A stretch of 35,391 nucleotides of DNA from positions 1-35,391 of the forward strand of contig JAIEOO010000341.1 in the NCBI GenBank assembly GCA_019750475.1. The letters are read 5' to 3'. Every line of letters starts with the position of its first letter. Positions within the stretch are counted from its first letter, which is position 1. Shown here piece after piece: positions 34,580 to 35,391 of this stretch. Made by a program: the position numbers and the translations under genes. The DNA is from Acetobacteraceae bacterium. Lineage in GTDB: Bacteria; Pseudomonadota; Alphaproteobacteria; Acetobacterales; Acetobacteraceae. Below the pieces are notes generated by a model, which was given only the letters and a program-made list of their open reading frames with translations, was not told the origin of the DNA and ran no database searches.

Positions 34580-35391
34580 ATGCGACGCTGGCTGCTCGGC
34601 CTGTTCCTGTCCTGCGGGCTCGTCTCGGCGGCGGCCGCCCAGGGCCAGCCGCCCATCCGGCTGATCGTGGGCTTCCCGCCCGGCGGCGGGATCGACCTGC
34701 TCTCCCGCGTCATGGGGGAGGGGCTGGCCCAGCGCCTCGGCCGCGTCGTGGTGGTGGAGAACCGCACGGGGGCGGGCGGCAACATCGCGGCCGACGCCGT
34801 GGCGAAGGCCGCGCCCGACGGCAACACGCTCGGCGCCGTGCCGGCCGGGCCGCTCGTCATCAACCGGCACCTCTACCGCGCCATGCCCTTCGACCCGCTG
34901 GCCGACTTCACGCCGATCAGCCGCTTCGCCGCCATCCCGGTGGTGTTCCTCGCCTCGCCCAACAGCGGCATCGGCGACGTCGCCGGGCTGCGCGCCGCGC
35001 TGGCGCGCGGGCCCATCGCCTGCGGCACGCCGGGGGCGGGGACGACGCAGCACCTGGCGACGGCGCTGCTGATGCGGGCGCTCAACGCCGAATGCACCCT
35101 GGTGCACTACCGGGGCACGGGGCCGGCCCTGCCGGACCTGCTGAACGGCACCATCCAGCTCTACACCGACACGGTCGTGACCGGCCTGCCCCCGGCCCGG
35201 GACGGCCGGGCGCGGGCGCTCGCCATCGCCTCGCCGTCGCGTGTCTCCTTCGCGCCGGACATCCCCGTGGTGGCGGAGACGGTGCCGGGCTTCGCGGCGG
35301 AGACCTGGCTGGCGCTCATGGCGCCGCGCGGCCTGCCGGAGGCGGCGGCGGCGCGGCTCGAGGCCGCGATCCGCGAGCTGGTGGCCGACCC
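34580..35391 (+). CDS. Bug/TctC-family solute-binding protein (3' end outside the window)
   Basis: At least 270 residues of a third tripartite tricarboxylate transporter receptor; the frame stays open to the window edge, so it is missing from the ORF track. The signal peptide is MRRWLLGLFLSCGLVSAAAAQ, followed by PPIRLIVGFPPGGGIDLLSRVMGEGLAQRLG, VVVVENRTGAGGNIAADAVAKAAPDG and VHYRGTGPALPDLLNGTIQLYTD. An ideal ribosome site, GAGGAGG, lies before the ATG. Compared with the other two copies it carries two cysteines in the mature part (PIACGTPG, NAECTLV), which may form a disulfide. Ligand unknown. Confidence 0.9.
   Translation, partial: MRRWLLGLFLSCGLVSAAAAQGQPPIRLIVGFPPGGGIDLLSRVMGEGLAQRLGRVVVVENRTGAGGNIAADAVAKAAPDGNTLGAVPAGPLVINRHLYRAMPFDPLADFTPISRFAAIPVVFLASPNSGIGDVAGLRAALARGPIACGTPGAGTTQHLATALLMRALNAECTLVHYRGTGPALPDLLNGTIQLYTDTVVTGLPPARDGRARALAIASPSRVSFAPDIPVVAETVPGFAAETWLALMAPRGLPEAAAARLEAAIRELVAD

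Overview
The window is a stretch of very GC-rich (about 70 %), densely packed bacterial chromosome. Its gene content suggests an alphaproteobacterium, most likely an Acetobacteraceae (Roseomonas/Rubritepida-type) species. The pointers are three orphan Bug/TctC-type solute-binding proteins, a BciB-like 8-vinyl reductase of bacteriochlorophyll synthesis, a complete ugp transporter, and divergent carA / GatB-YqeY genes as in many alphaproteobacteria. The taxonomic placement is inference. No rRNA, tRNA, CRISPR array, transposase or phage gene was seen.

Layout. 1-1475: the tail of an unknown gene, two tandem paralogous secreted proteins, and a RidA enamine deaminase coupled to a DenD-like dehydrogenase. 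2490-3641: a divergent diaminopropionate ammonia-lyase. 3738-8619: ugpB-ugpA-ugpE-(lipoprotein)-ugpC, a glycerol-3-phosphate ABC importer with a Pho-box-like site in front of ugpB. 8676-10650: a Bug receptor and a convergent XRE regulator whose own promoter holds a perfect dyad. 11150-12894: an M20 amidohydrolase followed 5 bases later by a 3-mercaptopropionate/cysteine dioxygenase. 12910-16019: a secreted protein, a CHAP amidase, a second RidA and a Gfo/Idh/MocA oxidoreductase, all on the minus strand. 16167-19504: bciB-like gene, a choice-of-anchor-A protein with a PEP-CTERM-like tail, and a second Bug receptor. 19514-21210: greA and ilvA, overlapping by one base. 21322-28977: a minus-strand run starting with carA and ending with carB, with six small or unrelated genes between them, nearly all overlapping. 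29094-29543: GatB/YqeY. 29871-33628: a ThDP enzyme coupled to an isoaspartyl peptidase, then an SDR. 33705-35391: a flavin reductase and a truncated third Bug receptor.

The most unusual item is carA. Its product carries about 80 extra N-terminal residues, and the first ~58 read as a small Cro/YdaS-like helix-turn-helix domain, joined by a Pro/Thr/Ala-rich linker to an otherwise complete glutamine-dependent carbamoyl-phosphate synthase small subunit. Immediately upstream, between carA and the divergent yqeY, lies a large inverted repeat (16-base arms with one mismatch) whose outer parts contain two A/T-centred palindromes. A plausible model is a pyrimidine/arginine pathway enzyme that binds DNA and controls its own operon. 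Other items worth attention are the Pho-box candidate at ugpB, the compositionally foreign gene stitched into the carA-carB run, the M20/thiol-dioxygenase pair, and the RidA-DenD-DpaL cluster.
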